Below are positions 9,066 to 17,434 of a stretch of DNA of 64,000 nt, piece after piece. Location: the NCBI GenBank assembly GCA_021781745.1, contig JAJXWH010000004.1:62001-126000 (forward strand). Direction: 5' to 3'. The stretch is from Bacillota bacterium (GTDB lineage: Bacteria > Bacillota > Clostridia > Clostridiales > Clostridiaceae). Under the pieces are notes generated by a model. It searched no databases. It worked only from the letters and a program-made list of their open reading frames with translations, and was not told the origin of the DNA. Position numbers and translations under genes: made by a program. The first letter of the stretch is position 1; each line of letters begins with the position of its first letter.

Positions 9066-9710
9066 TTATTTTATAACAACTCCAAGTAGTTTAGCAAGTT
9101 CAACAGCTTGTAAAGGTGAAACTATAGCACCTTTTAACTCAGTCCCAGTTAACAAGATTTCTGTTATATCACTATCTCTAAAGTCTATATTTTTAAGAGG
9201 TGTATTTGTAAATTCAGAATTACTTAGGTTACATCCTCTATAAACTATTTTATTGAAACTGTTCTCAATAAATATCGAACCTTCCATATTACATTCATTG
9301 AAATTCACATTTTTTATTTTAGAATATCCAAAATTCATGTAATTTCCAAGCACTTCGTCGAAATATACATCTTGGATATTACAATCGCTAAAATTAGAAC
9401 CTGTAAGTTTGCAGTACTTAAATTGAACTCTATGTATACTACCTTGAGAAAAGTCTATATTAGATAAATCGCAATTTTCAAAAACCACATCTAATAAATC
9501 TATGCTTCTAAAGGAACATTTATCAAAAATTACGTTTAGAAATTTACAACCCTTAATCTCTATTTTTTCATCATTTATGTCATTTATGCTTCTGTTCTCA
9601 ATTAGAGCATTCTCTAAATATCTTTCATTAACTAATTCTTGAATAAAATCAATGCTGTCTCTTAATGCATTATCTAACCTCGGTGTTAGTATTTTATTAA
9701 ATTCTGCCAT
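9066..9710 (-). CDS. Pentapeptide repeat protein
   Basis: Soluble protein of 214 residues. From about residue 55 to 195 it is built of A(D/N)Lxx-like five-residue repeats ('NVIFDKCSFRSIDLLDVVFENCDLSNIDF', 'GSNFSDCNIQDVYF'), which fold into a right-handed quadrilateral beta-helix. Many repeats carry Cys or Asn in the variable positions. The short helical N-terminus (residues 1-45) is not repetitive. It lacks fluoroquinolone-resistance Qnr hallmarks that I can identify, and its role is unknown. RBS GGGGG lies 9 bp before the ATG. Confidence 0.82.
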   Translation of the reverse strand: MAEFNKILTPRLDNALRDSIDFIQELVNERYLENALIENRSINDINDEKIEIKGCKFLNVIFDKCSFRSIDLLDVVFENCDLSNIDFSQGSIHRVQFKYCKLTGSNFSDCNIQDVYFDEVLGNYMNFGYSKIKNVNFNECNMEGSIFIENSFNKIVYRGCNLSNSEFTNTPLKNIDFRDSDITEILLTGTELKGAIVSPLQAVELAKLLGVVIK

Positions 9711-9854
9711 TAATAAATTCCCCCTTTATCAAAATCACCTTACATTTAATATAAATCAATCTTTAATTACCGATTTATATTATATCAGATAATTAATAAT
9801 AAAACGGGAATAATTTTTACTTAATGGTTCCACTTAACAATAATCTTTTCAACT

Positions 9855-10472
9855 TTAATCGAAGGAGTTTTTGTAGAATTCTTCAACTCTTGACCAATCA
9901 ATTATGTTCCATATGTTTTTAACATATTCAGCACGTAAATTTTTATATTTTAAATAATATGCGTGTTCCCATATATCTATTGTTAATATTGGGGTAAAAC
10001 CCATGCTAAAAGGTGAATCCTGATTAGAGGTACTAATAATTTTTAGCTTACCATTTGCATCTTTAACTAACCAACCATAACCTGATCCGAATTGATTTAT
10101 AGTTACTTTATTTAATAACTCTTTTAATGTTTGCAGATTTCCAAAAGTTTTGTTTATTTCACTTTGTAATTTTCCTTCAGGGTTTTTCTTGGGGTGCGGA
10201 AAAAGAATTGAAAAATATAGATTATGATTTGCTACACCACCACCTTGATTTATAACATCCTTTCTAATTTTCTTTGGTATTTTATCAACTTTTAAAAGTA
10301 TTTCTTCAAGGGATTTTCCTGTCGTAATTTTTTCATATCCTTCAAGAATACTATTTAATTTATCAACATATCCTTGAAGGTGTTTTGTATAATGTATTTT
10401 GACAGTTTCCTCATCTATGTAAGGTTCTAAAGCATTAAATGAGTAGGATAATTCTACTTTATCAAACTTCAT
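9855..10472 (-). CDS. Superoxide dismutase, Fe/Mn family
   Basis: Converts superoxide to oxygen and hydrogen peroxide in the cytoplasm. The 205-residue protein shows the metal ligands in order: His in 'IHYTKHLQGYVDKLN', His in 'GGGVANHNLYF', and Asp and His in the signature 'DIWEHAYYLKY'. The catalytic Tyr is in YVDKLN. The sequence is somewhat divergent: the opening is 'VELSYSFNALEPYID' and 'FGSGYGWLVKD' carries the second-shell region. No signal peptide is present. A stress role for an anaerobe fits the nearby SDR gene. Metal choice (Fe or Mn) is not settled. Confidence 0.92.
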   Translation of the reverse strand: MKFDKVELSYSFNALEPYIDEETVKIHYTKHLQGYVDKLNSILEGYEKITTGKSLEEILLKVDKIPKKIRKDVINQGGGVANHNLYFSILFPHPKKNPEGKLQSEINKTFGNLQTLKELLNKVTINQFGSGYGWLVKDANGKLKIISTSNQDSPFSMGFTPILTIDIWEHAYYLKYKNLRAEYVKNIWNIIDWSRVEEFYKNSFD

Positions 10473-10545
10473 CTTTCTCCTCTAAGATATAAAATTATTA
10501 CAATTTACAATATGCATAAATATAATAAAGGTTACTTTCTTATAA

Positions 10546-10588
10546 CAAAAAAATATAAGTTACATAAAATACTTTATATAACTTATAT
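10546..10588 (-). terminator. Terminator of the beta-helix repeat gene
   Basis: A 16-bp stem with one mismatch (ATATAAGTTA at 10553 and TAACTTATAT ending at 10588) followed on the minus strand by seven T. It lies about 65 bp after the stop codon at 10653. Confidence 0.7.
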
Positions 10589-10652
10589 TACAAACTATCT
10601 TCATATATATTACTTTTTAATCTTTATTAATTAGAATGATAAAAAAATGTAG

Positions 10653-11279
10653 TTAAGCAGAGATATTCTCACCATTGCCACATACAACTTGTTCATCGCA
10701 TATATTCACATTACTATATAATTCTGCATTTCCACAAACTTTTGCACGATGAGATACTATAACATCATCATAAATTATTGCTGTATCACACACAATTGCT
10801 TCATCACATACATGTACATTACCTGATAATTTCACATATCCATATATTTTTGCATTACCTGAAAGAATTACATAATCACTTACAATAGCATTATTAAATA
10901 CTAAAACATTATCACAAACTCTTACATTTCCTAATAACTTAGCATTATCGTATATACTAGCTTTCCCTGAAACTATAACTTTTCCTGAAATGTTCACATT
11001 ATCACTTACAATAGCTTCATCACATACCCTTGCTTTTCCAGATATATTTGCATCCCCAGCAATAACTGAATCCCCAGATATTTCAGCATCATCATATACT
11101 CTTGCATCATCATATATCCAAGCATTGCCGTTTTGAGATAAATTCTTTAAGCTTTCTACATAACCTCCCAACTCACCTTTTTTAACATCACTAAAATTTT
11201 TTAATGCTTCGATTCTATATAATTTTTTTCCTCCTGGTTCTACCTCTATAAACTCCTCACTTAATTTGTATTTACTCAT
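10653..11279 (-). CDS. Left-handed beta-helix (hexapeptide-like repeat) protein, YdcK/phage-type
   Basis: Protein of 208 residues. A short head 'KLYRIEALKNFSDVKKGELGGYVESLKNLS' is followed by about 20 imperfect six-residue repeats of the form (V/I)xGNA(K/R) or (V/I)xDxA, ending in 'CGNGENISA'. The head-plus-repeat layout matches a protein often encoded by phages and prophages and by E. coli ydcK. No acyltransferase active-site loop is seen, so it is more likely structural than catalytic. The ATG at 11279 follows AGGAGGG by 7 bp; the frame upstream of it has no ribosome site and overlaps the promoter. Possible former phage cargo. Confidence 0.75.
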   Translation of the reverse strand: MSKYKLSEEFIEVEPGGKKLYRIEALKNFSDVKKGELGGYVESLKNLSQNGNAWIYDDARVYDDAEISGDSVIAGDANISGKARVCDEAIVSDNVNISGKVIVSGKASIYDNAKLLGNVRVCDNVLVFNNAIVSDYVILSGNAKIYGYVKLSGNVHVCDEAIVCDTAIIYDDVIVSHRAKVCGNAELYSNVNICDEQVVCGNGENISA

Positions 11280-11351
11280 AATAACCCTCCTAAAAAATAA
11301 TAATTTTTTATTAAATATAATTATATTTTTTACATACCATTTTAAAAACTG

Positions 11352-11414
11352 TTTTGTACTCTCAGTACAAAAACACTTAACTATATTATACATTATTTAT
11401 TTACCAAATGTAAA
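11352..11414 (-). promoter_or_regulatory. Promoter with downstream palindrome for the beta-helix repeat gene
   Basis: TTTACA (11414-11409), 18 bp, TATAAT (11390-11385) on the minus strand. Immediately downstream, around the expected transcription start, is the palindrome TTTTGTACT-N3-AGTACAAAA (11352-11372). Its position suits a repressor site, but I cannot name the regulator. Confidence 0.55.
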
Positions 11415-11487
11415 TATTTCTAAAATTAATAATTTTTATGGAACAAATTATAACTTTATCTATAAGCCTTAAATATATCCACAAAAT

Positions 11488-11514
11488 AGAGAAGGAAATA
11501 TAATCTCCTTCTCT
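11488..11514 (-). terminator. Hairpin after the FapA-like gene
   Basis: AGAGAAGGA (11488-11496) pairs perfectly with TCCTTCTCT (11506-11514), 57 bp after the stop codon. The minus-strand tail is ATTTTGTGG, only modestly T-rich. Confidence 0.65.
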
Positions 11515-11570
11515 AATATTATTTAAATTATGTTAATCTATTAAATCTAGATTAATGTATCTATAAATTA

Positions 11571-13565
11571 TCATAAAACAAACTTTTCGATAATTATCTC
11601 ACCCTCTTTGTTCAAATAAGCCTTAACATTTCTACCTGAAACATCTAAAGTTTTTGATCTTTTTCCAAAACAAAATATTGTACTATTATATGCAATATTT
11701 GCAGTTATAACACCTTCAGGTAATACCTCCAATTTTGTAGTTACGCCTGCCAGACTACCAACAATTCCAAGTTTAATGTTCCCTCTTGCAGATAGCACCC
11801 CTCCTCTGGCTACAGCATCATCTCTTAAAAAGATTATATCTTTTAGAGCTGTCAAATTTGAAACATATTGACCTTTACGAGTTATAATAATACTTCCTGT
11901 GGACTTTACCATACAATCTTGACAATATCCAATATAAATATCAGCTGGTATTATCATATCGTCCTCTAAAAAATCTATTTCATTTTCAATTAATTCTTTA
12001 AGAATATTTAAATCATCTATAGAATTAATTTTAGTTATATTTAATCCCATCATTTTAGATCTAATAAAATCTACTAATTGGCTTTTCTCATTATCTTTGC
12101 AAATATTGTGTGTTATTATCCCCAAGGAAAGCTTTGGAATACTTTTGTACCTATTTTCAATAAGAATTTTAACTAATTCAGATATCTTTTTAGAATTATT
12201 ACTAGATTCGTTTAACTTTTCCACAGCATTGATCAGCTTTACTATATTATCCTTATATTCATTTATTTGTTCTAAATACATTTTCTTTTCCATATCTATT
12301 TGTCCAGTCAGAATAGTTGAATTTATAGCATTTCCTCTAATATTAATCTCCCCACCAGCAATTATTGTAGATTCATCAACGTTTTTTTCTACAATTATTG
12401 AATTACCACATTTAACTTTCATGTTTTCGGTAACATTGCCAGAAATTTGAACATCTCCAATAAAGTTAATATTTCCAGACTTCATGTCCACATCTTGAAT
12501 TTTATAAATATTATTTACACTTAGTATTCCATTTTTTGACGATGGTCTTCCAGTCTTTGTAGCAATTATATTATTCCCTTCTATTTTGCAGCCTTCACCA
12601 ACTTTAATGGGCCTGTTTTTTACAGTTTTTCTTTTTAAAATTTCACCCAAAACATTCTTGCCATCTTGTCCAGTTTCCCCTGGAACTATTTCTGCTAATA
12701 TTTGACCTTCTTCAATATTCGAGATTGAATATAAATTTTTGTAATCAATCTTATCTTTTGAAGATTCATCAACAATTTTCTTTTCACCCAACTCAAATAA
12801 AATTTTCACTTCACTTGGAGTATCATCTATAGGTTTCGTTCCTTTAGCTATTAAAAATCTCTCACTTGATCCCAGTGCACAGGCCTCGATAAGGTTCTTA
12901 TAAATTATCCCTTCAACAACTTTGTTTTGTCTTAAAATTTCCTTTACTTCTGTAACAGTATATTTCGAAGGATATTCACCTTGAACTTTTATAGTTTTAA
13001 GTGCTAAATTTCTATGAGGTGGTTTATCTTTAAGTTTATATATATATTCTGGAACATATTCAATACATATATATGCTTCCGTTTTGTCATCTGATATGGT
13101 TACTAAAGCGCTCTTAACTGCTTCTGTGTTTCTACTTTCATAAGTAATTTCGTCATATTGTGTTACTCTATAAGATCTTCTTTCCGTACAAAGTTCTCCA
13201 TTAATATATAATTTGATATTCTCACTTGGCTTAATTGTTATTGATTCATTTTCATTTTCAGTAACAATTATCTCTCCGTTCTCAACTCTTGCTCCTATTT
13301 GACTTATTTTCTTATTAATATTGCAATCTTCATTAACTTCATCCCTTATATAGTTCTTATCTATACCCATTAAGGAGTGACTATATTCTTTAGAATTTAA
13401 TGAGTCTAATTGAAGTTCTTCAACTTCTATTTCAATTTTGTTATTAATTAATGAATGTTTTTCTTTAGTTATTTTATATTTTAAATCCTCTTTTGCAATA
13501 TTTAATTCTTTAGAAGCAATTTCTAGACATTTAGCTAAAGAGTTTCCTGTATAAATTAAACTCAT
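11571..13565 (-). CDS. FapA/DUF342 family polymer-forming-like protein
   Basis: Large soluble protein of about 664 residues. Residues 1-55 form a Jag/KH-like N-terminal region ('YTGNSLAKCLEIASKELNIAKEDL'), a FapA central region follows, and from about 350 come beta-helix rungs ('GNINFIGDVQISGNVTENMKVKCGNSIIVEKNVDESTIIAGG', 'IIITRKGQYVSNLTALKDIIFLRDDAVARGGVLSARGNI') that stack as in bactofilins, split by a helical stretch around 430-540. FapA proteins are linked to flagellar assembly or to polar organisation, but the role here is not shown. The ATG at 13565 has AAGGAG 9 bp upstream and is preferred to the ATG at 13574. Confidence 0.85.
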   Translation of the reverse strand: MSLIYTGNSLAKCLEIASKELNIAKEDLKYKITKEKHSLINNKIEIEVEELQLDSLNSKEYSHSLMGIDKNYIRDEVNEDCNINKKISQIGARVENGEIIVTENENESITIKPSENIKLYINGELCTERRSYRVTQYDEITYESRNTEAVKSALVTISDDKTEAYICIEYVPEYIYKLKDKPPHRNLALKTIKVQGEYPSKYTVTEVKEILRQNKVVEGIIYKNLIEACALGSSERFLIAKGTKPIDDTPSEVKILFELGEKKIVDESSKDKIDYKNLYSISNIEEGQILAEIVPGETGQDGKNVLGEILKRKTVKNRPIKVGEGCKIEGNNIIATKTGRPSSKNGILSVNNIYKIQDVDMKSGNINFIGDVQISGNVTENMKVKCGNSIIVEKNVDESTIIAGGEINIRGNAINSTILTGQIDMEKKMYLEQINEYKDNIVKLINAVEKLNESSNNSKKISELVKILIENRYKSIPKLSLGIITHNICKDNEKSQLVDFIRSKMMGLNITKINSIDDLNILKELIENEIDFLEDDMIIPADIYIGYCQDCMVKSTGSIIITRKGQYVSNLTALKDIIFLRDDAVARGGVLSARGNIKLGIVGSLAGVTTKLEVLPEGVITANIAYNSTIFCFGKRSKTLDVSGRNVKAYLNKEGEIIIEKFVL

Positions 13566-13725
13566 TTTCCTCATCTCCTTAGTATTGATATTCTTTATTT
13601 TATTATACCATTAATCGATTACATCTGATACCTTATTACCAACATTACTTTATTTTTACAAAAAGACTTATTCGAATACTGAACAAGCCCCTTAAATCAT
13701 ATATTTATTGTAATAAATTATAACA

Positions 13726-15465
13726 TTAAGTCATATTTTCAAATATTTTTGGAACATTTAAGATTCCATATCCCCAATATGGATTTGGTATTATATCTCC
13801 ACTTCTGGAAACTGCTCCTTTGGCAAGATATGCTTTAATAGTTTGAGCAAACATATTAGGTTCATGCCCATTAACAATTCCCCACTGAAACAGCATAGCA
13901 CAAACTCCAGAAACAACAGCTGCAGATACGCTAGTACCATTCACAATAGCTGTTTTATCATTTGGTGCTACAGTTAATGCATTTACTCCGCCGCCAGCAA
14001 CATCGATTCTATCCACATATGATTCTAAAGATGCCATACCAGAATAATCAACAATATTATTGTTATTTTGGTTGTATGCTGCGACAGTTATTGTATATAG
14101 AGAATTACCAGGATTTGTTATGGTTCCAAAGGGATCAGGGAAACTAAACCTTGTATTTCCTACAGTTAAACCTCTTTGTGGGAGCCAAGCATCAAATCTA
14201 CCGGATAAGATATAATTTGCATATAACCTAAGTCTCCATATTCCTGGTTGTAAGTTATAAAATCTAATTCGTATTAATTCATCTCCAGTAATTTCTTCAG
14301 GGAAATAATAATTAACTTTTAAATTTGTCTTCTCAAATATGAATGTATGATTAGTTGTATAATTTATTATTACTGGAATTGTACCAGTACTTTCACCTGA
14401 AGGTGACACTACTTCTAAAGATAATATATCTGGTAGACTCGCCCAAATTTGAAGTCCCCATAAATTTTTTTGTTCAGGAGCTGCTTCAAACTCTACGACT
14501 CCTGCTCCAGGTCCTGGGACACCACTAATTGGTGCTACAGTTGAAGAAGCGTGCCCACCCGCATCTCTTTGATTTCCAGTTCCCGTAACTATGGCTATTC
14601 CAACATTAGTTGATATTAAACTTATAAAATCCTCCAAAATTCCCTGACCTTTGTGGTTTCCTAATGTACTACCAAGTGGAAAGTATATAACCATTGGCTT
14701 ATTAGTAACCATTTTATACTCAAATAAATACTGAAGTGCCGCAAAAATAACAGTTATATTAAATACCGGAACAGTCGTTTCTGGGAATTGAATTTCATAT
14801 GAAAAGTCTCTTAATAGCTTAACTATAACAAAATTACAATCAGGAGCAACTCCTCTTAAATTCTGGTTTTTTCCCGTTGCTCCAATTATTCCAGCCATAT
14901 TTGTACCATGTCCAATTTCATCTCTTGTTGGTACTATGTCATAAGGCGATTTGCCTTCTTTAGAAGCTCTAATTGCATCATTTATCTGATCTTTTCCATA
15001 TACTATTCCAAATGGTACAGGATCATTTGGCTTTTCTACTGTAGTCGTTAATGTTTGATCCCATATACTATCAATTCTTGTCTCACCATTAGTATCCATA
15101 AATTCATCACTTAAATAATCAATTCCTGAATCAATAATTGCTACATTTATACCTTTTCCAGTTAAATTTAAAGGAGATCCAGACTGAACAAAGCTTGCTT
15201 GTGATGCCTCTAATGGAGAAACTTGTTGTAATGTATAGAATTCCGCAGGTATAACATATGTGATTGACTGGATATAAGGTTCATTTCCCATATTTATTTC
15301 AACATTTTTTTTTACAGATACTATTGCAAATCTATCATTAATTATTGTTACAAAGTAATCTGGTATTTTTGAAATCTCCGACACAATATCGCCCTGATAT
15401 TGAACAACATAATTATCATAATTAATATTATTAAATATCTTCTCTATCTCTAGGTTTTTTTTCAT
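13726..15465 (-). CDS. S8 family subtilisin-like serine protease, Csp-like (second of pair)
   Basis: A 579-residue subtilase with a complete catalytic triad: Asp112 in 'VAIIDSGIDYL', His186 in 'EIGHGTNMAG' and Ser512 in 'GTSVSAA', with oxyanion Asn in 'VTGTGNQ'. A long insert between His and Ser (about residues 315-430) looks like the jelly-roll found in CspB-type germination proteases. No signal peptide; an N-terminal prodomain of about 90 residues is present. The canonical Pro after the Ser loop (GTSMAAP) is replaced by Ala. Its start overlaps the upstream paralogue by 35 bp and it has its own GGAGGG, so translation is probably coupled. A spore-germination role is inferred, and no sleC gene is nearby. 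Confidence 0.85.
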   Translation of the reverse strand: MKKNLEIEKIFNNINYDNYVVQYQGDIVSEISKIPDYFVTIINDRFAIVSVKKNVEINMGNEPYIQSITYVIPAEFYTLQQVSPLEASQASFVQSGSPLNLTGKGINVAIIDSGIDYLSDEFMDTNGETRIDSIWDQTLTTTVEKPNDPVPFGIVYGKDQINDAIRASKEGKSPYDIVPTRDEIGHGTNMAGIIGATGKNQNLRGVAPDCNFVIVKLLRDFSYEIQFPETTVPVFNITVIFAALQYLFEYKMVTNKPMVIYFPLGSTLGNHKGQGILEDFISLISTNVGIAIVTGTGNQRDAGGHASSTVAPISGVPGPGAGVVEFEAAPEQKNLWGLQIWASLPDILSLEVVSPSGESTGTIPVIINYTTNHTFIFEKTNLKVNYYFPEEITGDELIRIRFYNLQPGIWRLRLYANYILSGRFDAWLPQRGLTVGNTRFSFPDPFGTITNPGNSLYTITVAAYNQNNNNIVDYSGMASLESYVDRIDVAGGGVNALTVAPNDKTAIVNGTSVSAAVVSGVCAMLFQWGIVNGHEPNMFAQTIKAYLAKGAVSRSGDIIPNPYWGYGILNVPKIFENMT

Positions 15466-17290
15466 TTAATCCCTCCATATTTGACGCATTAAGCTTAGCC
15501 TTAGGAATTCTTATGAATAACTTTTTAACATAATATTCATTGAAATCATCATCTAAATTTAAATCAATTCTATAACTACGGCTGATTATATTAAAGGTGC
15601 CTAATAAATCGAAAAATCCATATCCTATATCTCTGTTAGGATATCTATAAATATTATTACTTCTGTCTGCGCCTAGTATAAAATATGCAATAACTTTTGT
15701 TGAAAACATAGTTTTATCATTTCCATTGATTATTCCCCATTGTAATAATAATGCGCAAGCTCCTGCTATAATTGCTGAAGCTGCAGAACTACCAGATACA
15801 TTGGTAGTTCCACCTAAAGGTTTTGTTGTAATAATATCTACGCCTAATGTGGCAATATCTGGCTTGTTTACATAAGCATTAACGCTTGGTCCTTTTCCAG
15901 ATGCAGCAATTAAGGCATTATTATTCCCATAGTATGCAACAGCAGCAACATTTCTAGCAGTAGATGGTATTGTTAGTGTGCTATAAGGATCAGATTGAAG
16001 AAAACGAGTATTTTCTGGCAATGTTTTTTGTGGTGCCAGCCAAATATGATACCTGCCATCTGTTACATAATCTCCTCTTAATTGAAATGTCCAAATTCCT
16101 GCTTTTATACTTTCAAAATTTATTGAAATACGCTCATGCCCTGTAAAACGTTCTGGCAGGAAATACTTCACATTCATCACAGTCCTAAAAAACACAAAAT
16201 TAATAGTTTGTGATTCATTAGCTTTGGCTTTAATAAAGTTAGATGCTTCACCATTTGGCGAAACTACATTAATAGAAAATATATTAGGTTTTATAACCCA
16301 TATACTAAAGGAAAAATATTTAATTTCTTTAGGTATCCTTAGTTCTACCGTTGATACACCTCCAACTTGTAAAATTGACCCAGATGCATGCGCATCTGAT
16401 GCACCTTCATTTCCAACACCAGTAACCAAAATGATTCCTCTAATTCTACCTATTGAAGTAATGTATCTTGAAATTACATTATTACCATCATGACTTCCTT
16501 CTGTGGTACCTACGCCAAGATATATAACCATAGGTCTATTAACTGCTACTGAATAATTTTTTAAGTATTCAATGCCTGCTAGCACTTCAGATGTATTATA
16601 AATTGGAGTATAAGGAACCCCGTTAGCTTCTAATTCTTTTCTAAAACTTACAGATTCAAGAAGTTTAACTATTACAAATTCACTTCCTGAAGCTATTCCT
16701 TGAAATTGTTGATTATATCCTCTTGCTCCTATAATTCCAGCCATTTGTGTTCCATGTCCAATATCATCTTTGGATGGTACAATTGAATATGGGATTTGAT
16801 TGCTTCTATAGGCTTTTATTGCATTGTTAAGGTCAGTATTTGAATAAGTTTTTCCTATGTATACTGAAAGATCAGTCGTATCTTGAATACTTTGATCCCA
16901 AATACTTACGATTCTCGAAGTATCATCTTCATTAATAAACTCTTCATTTAAATAATCTATTCCTGTATCAATCATTCCTATTAGTACTCCTCTGCCAGTT
17001 AGATCTAGGTAAGGGTTTATTTTAATGGCATTTATATTATCTACATTAGATGGAGATATTTCTTGAAGTACATATTTGCTTCTTGGATCAACATAACTAA
17101 TTGATGGTACATCTCTTAATAGTTGAATCAAATTTTGTGGAGATGTTGATATAACCCCAATGTTATTAGTTATTACATCTCCACAAGCATATGAAACTCT
17201 ATCAATTTCTTCTTTGAAATTACCTTGATATTCAATTAAATAAGTAGGTGAATCTCCATAATATAGGTCACATTTCTTTTTAACTGGCAC
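15431..17290 (-). CDS. S8 family subtilisin-like serine protease, Csp-like (first of pair)
   Basis: A paralogue of the next gene, about 619 residues, with the same order of prodomain, catalytic core, jelly-roll insert and core. The triad is complete: Asp108 ('IGMIDTGIDYL'), His179 ('DIGHGTQMAG') and Ser about 502 ('GSSAASA'). Asn in 'VTGVGNEG' provides the oxyanion hole. The nucleophile loop is unusual in having GSS and no Pro. A polar 45-residue C-terminal tail is absent from the partner. GTG at 17290 is chosen because AAGGAG lies 6 bp before it; a GTG at 17314 has no ribosome site. Whether both proteases are active or one is a pseudoprotease partner is unknown. Confidence 0.83.
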   Translation of the reverse strand: MPVKKKCDLYYGDSPTYLIEYQGNFKEEIDRVSYACGDVITNNIGVISTSPQNLIQLLRDVPSISYVDPRSKYVLQEISPSNVDNINAIKINPYLDLTGRGVLIGMIDTGIDYLNEEFINEDDTSRIVSIWDQSIQDTTDLSVYIGKTYSNTDLNNAIKAYRSNQIPYSIVPSKDDIGHGTQMAGIIGARGYNQQFQGIASGSEFVIVKLLESVSFRKELEANGVPYTPIYNTSEVLAGIEYLKNYSVAVNRPMVIYLGVGTTEGSHDGNNVISRYITSIGRIRGIILVTGVGNEGASDAHASGSILQVGGVSTVELRIPKEIKYFSFSIWVIKPNIFSINVVSPNGEASNFIKAKANESQTINFVFFRTVMNVKYFLPERFTGHERISINFESIKAGIWTFQLRGDYVTDGRYHIWLAPQKTLPENTRFLQSDPYSTLTIPSTARNVAAVAYYGNNNALIAASGKGPSVNAYVNKPDIATLGVDIITTKPLGGTTNVSGSSAASAIIAGACALLLQWGIINGNDKTMFSTKVIAYFILGADRSNNIYRYPNRDIGYGFFDLLGTFNIISRSYRIDLNLDDDFNEYYVKKLFIRIPKAKLNASNMEGLNEKKPRDREDI

Positions 17291-17349
17291 ATTTATCTCC
17301 TTAGTATTACTCACATTTATTAATATTTATTAATAATATAAATTATTCA

Positions 17350-17400
17350 TTAAGAAAACAGCGTACTAACTAAATATGAATCTATTTAGCTAATATGCTG
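17350..17400 (-). terminator. Terminator of the PFOR gene
   Basis: An 18-bp stem with two mismatches and a wobble pair (17359-17376 with 17383-17400) beginning and ending in CAGC/GCTG, followed on the minus strand by TTTTCTTAAT. It lies 34 bp after the PFOR stop. Confidence 0.7.
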
Positions 17401-17434
17401 CTAATTATACAAATTAAAATAATATAAAAATTAT

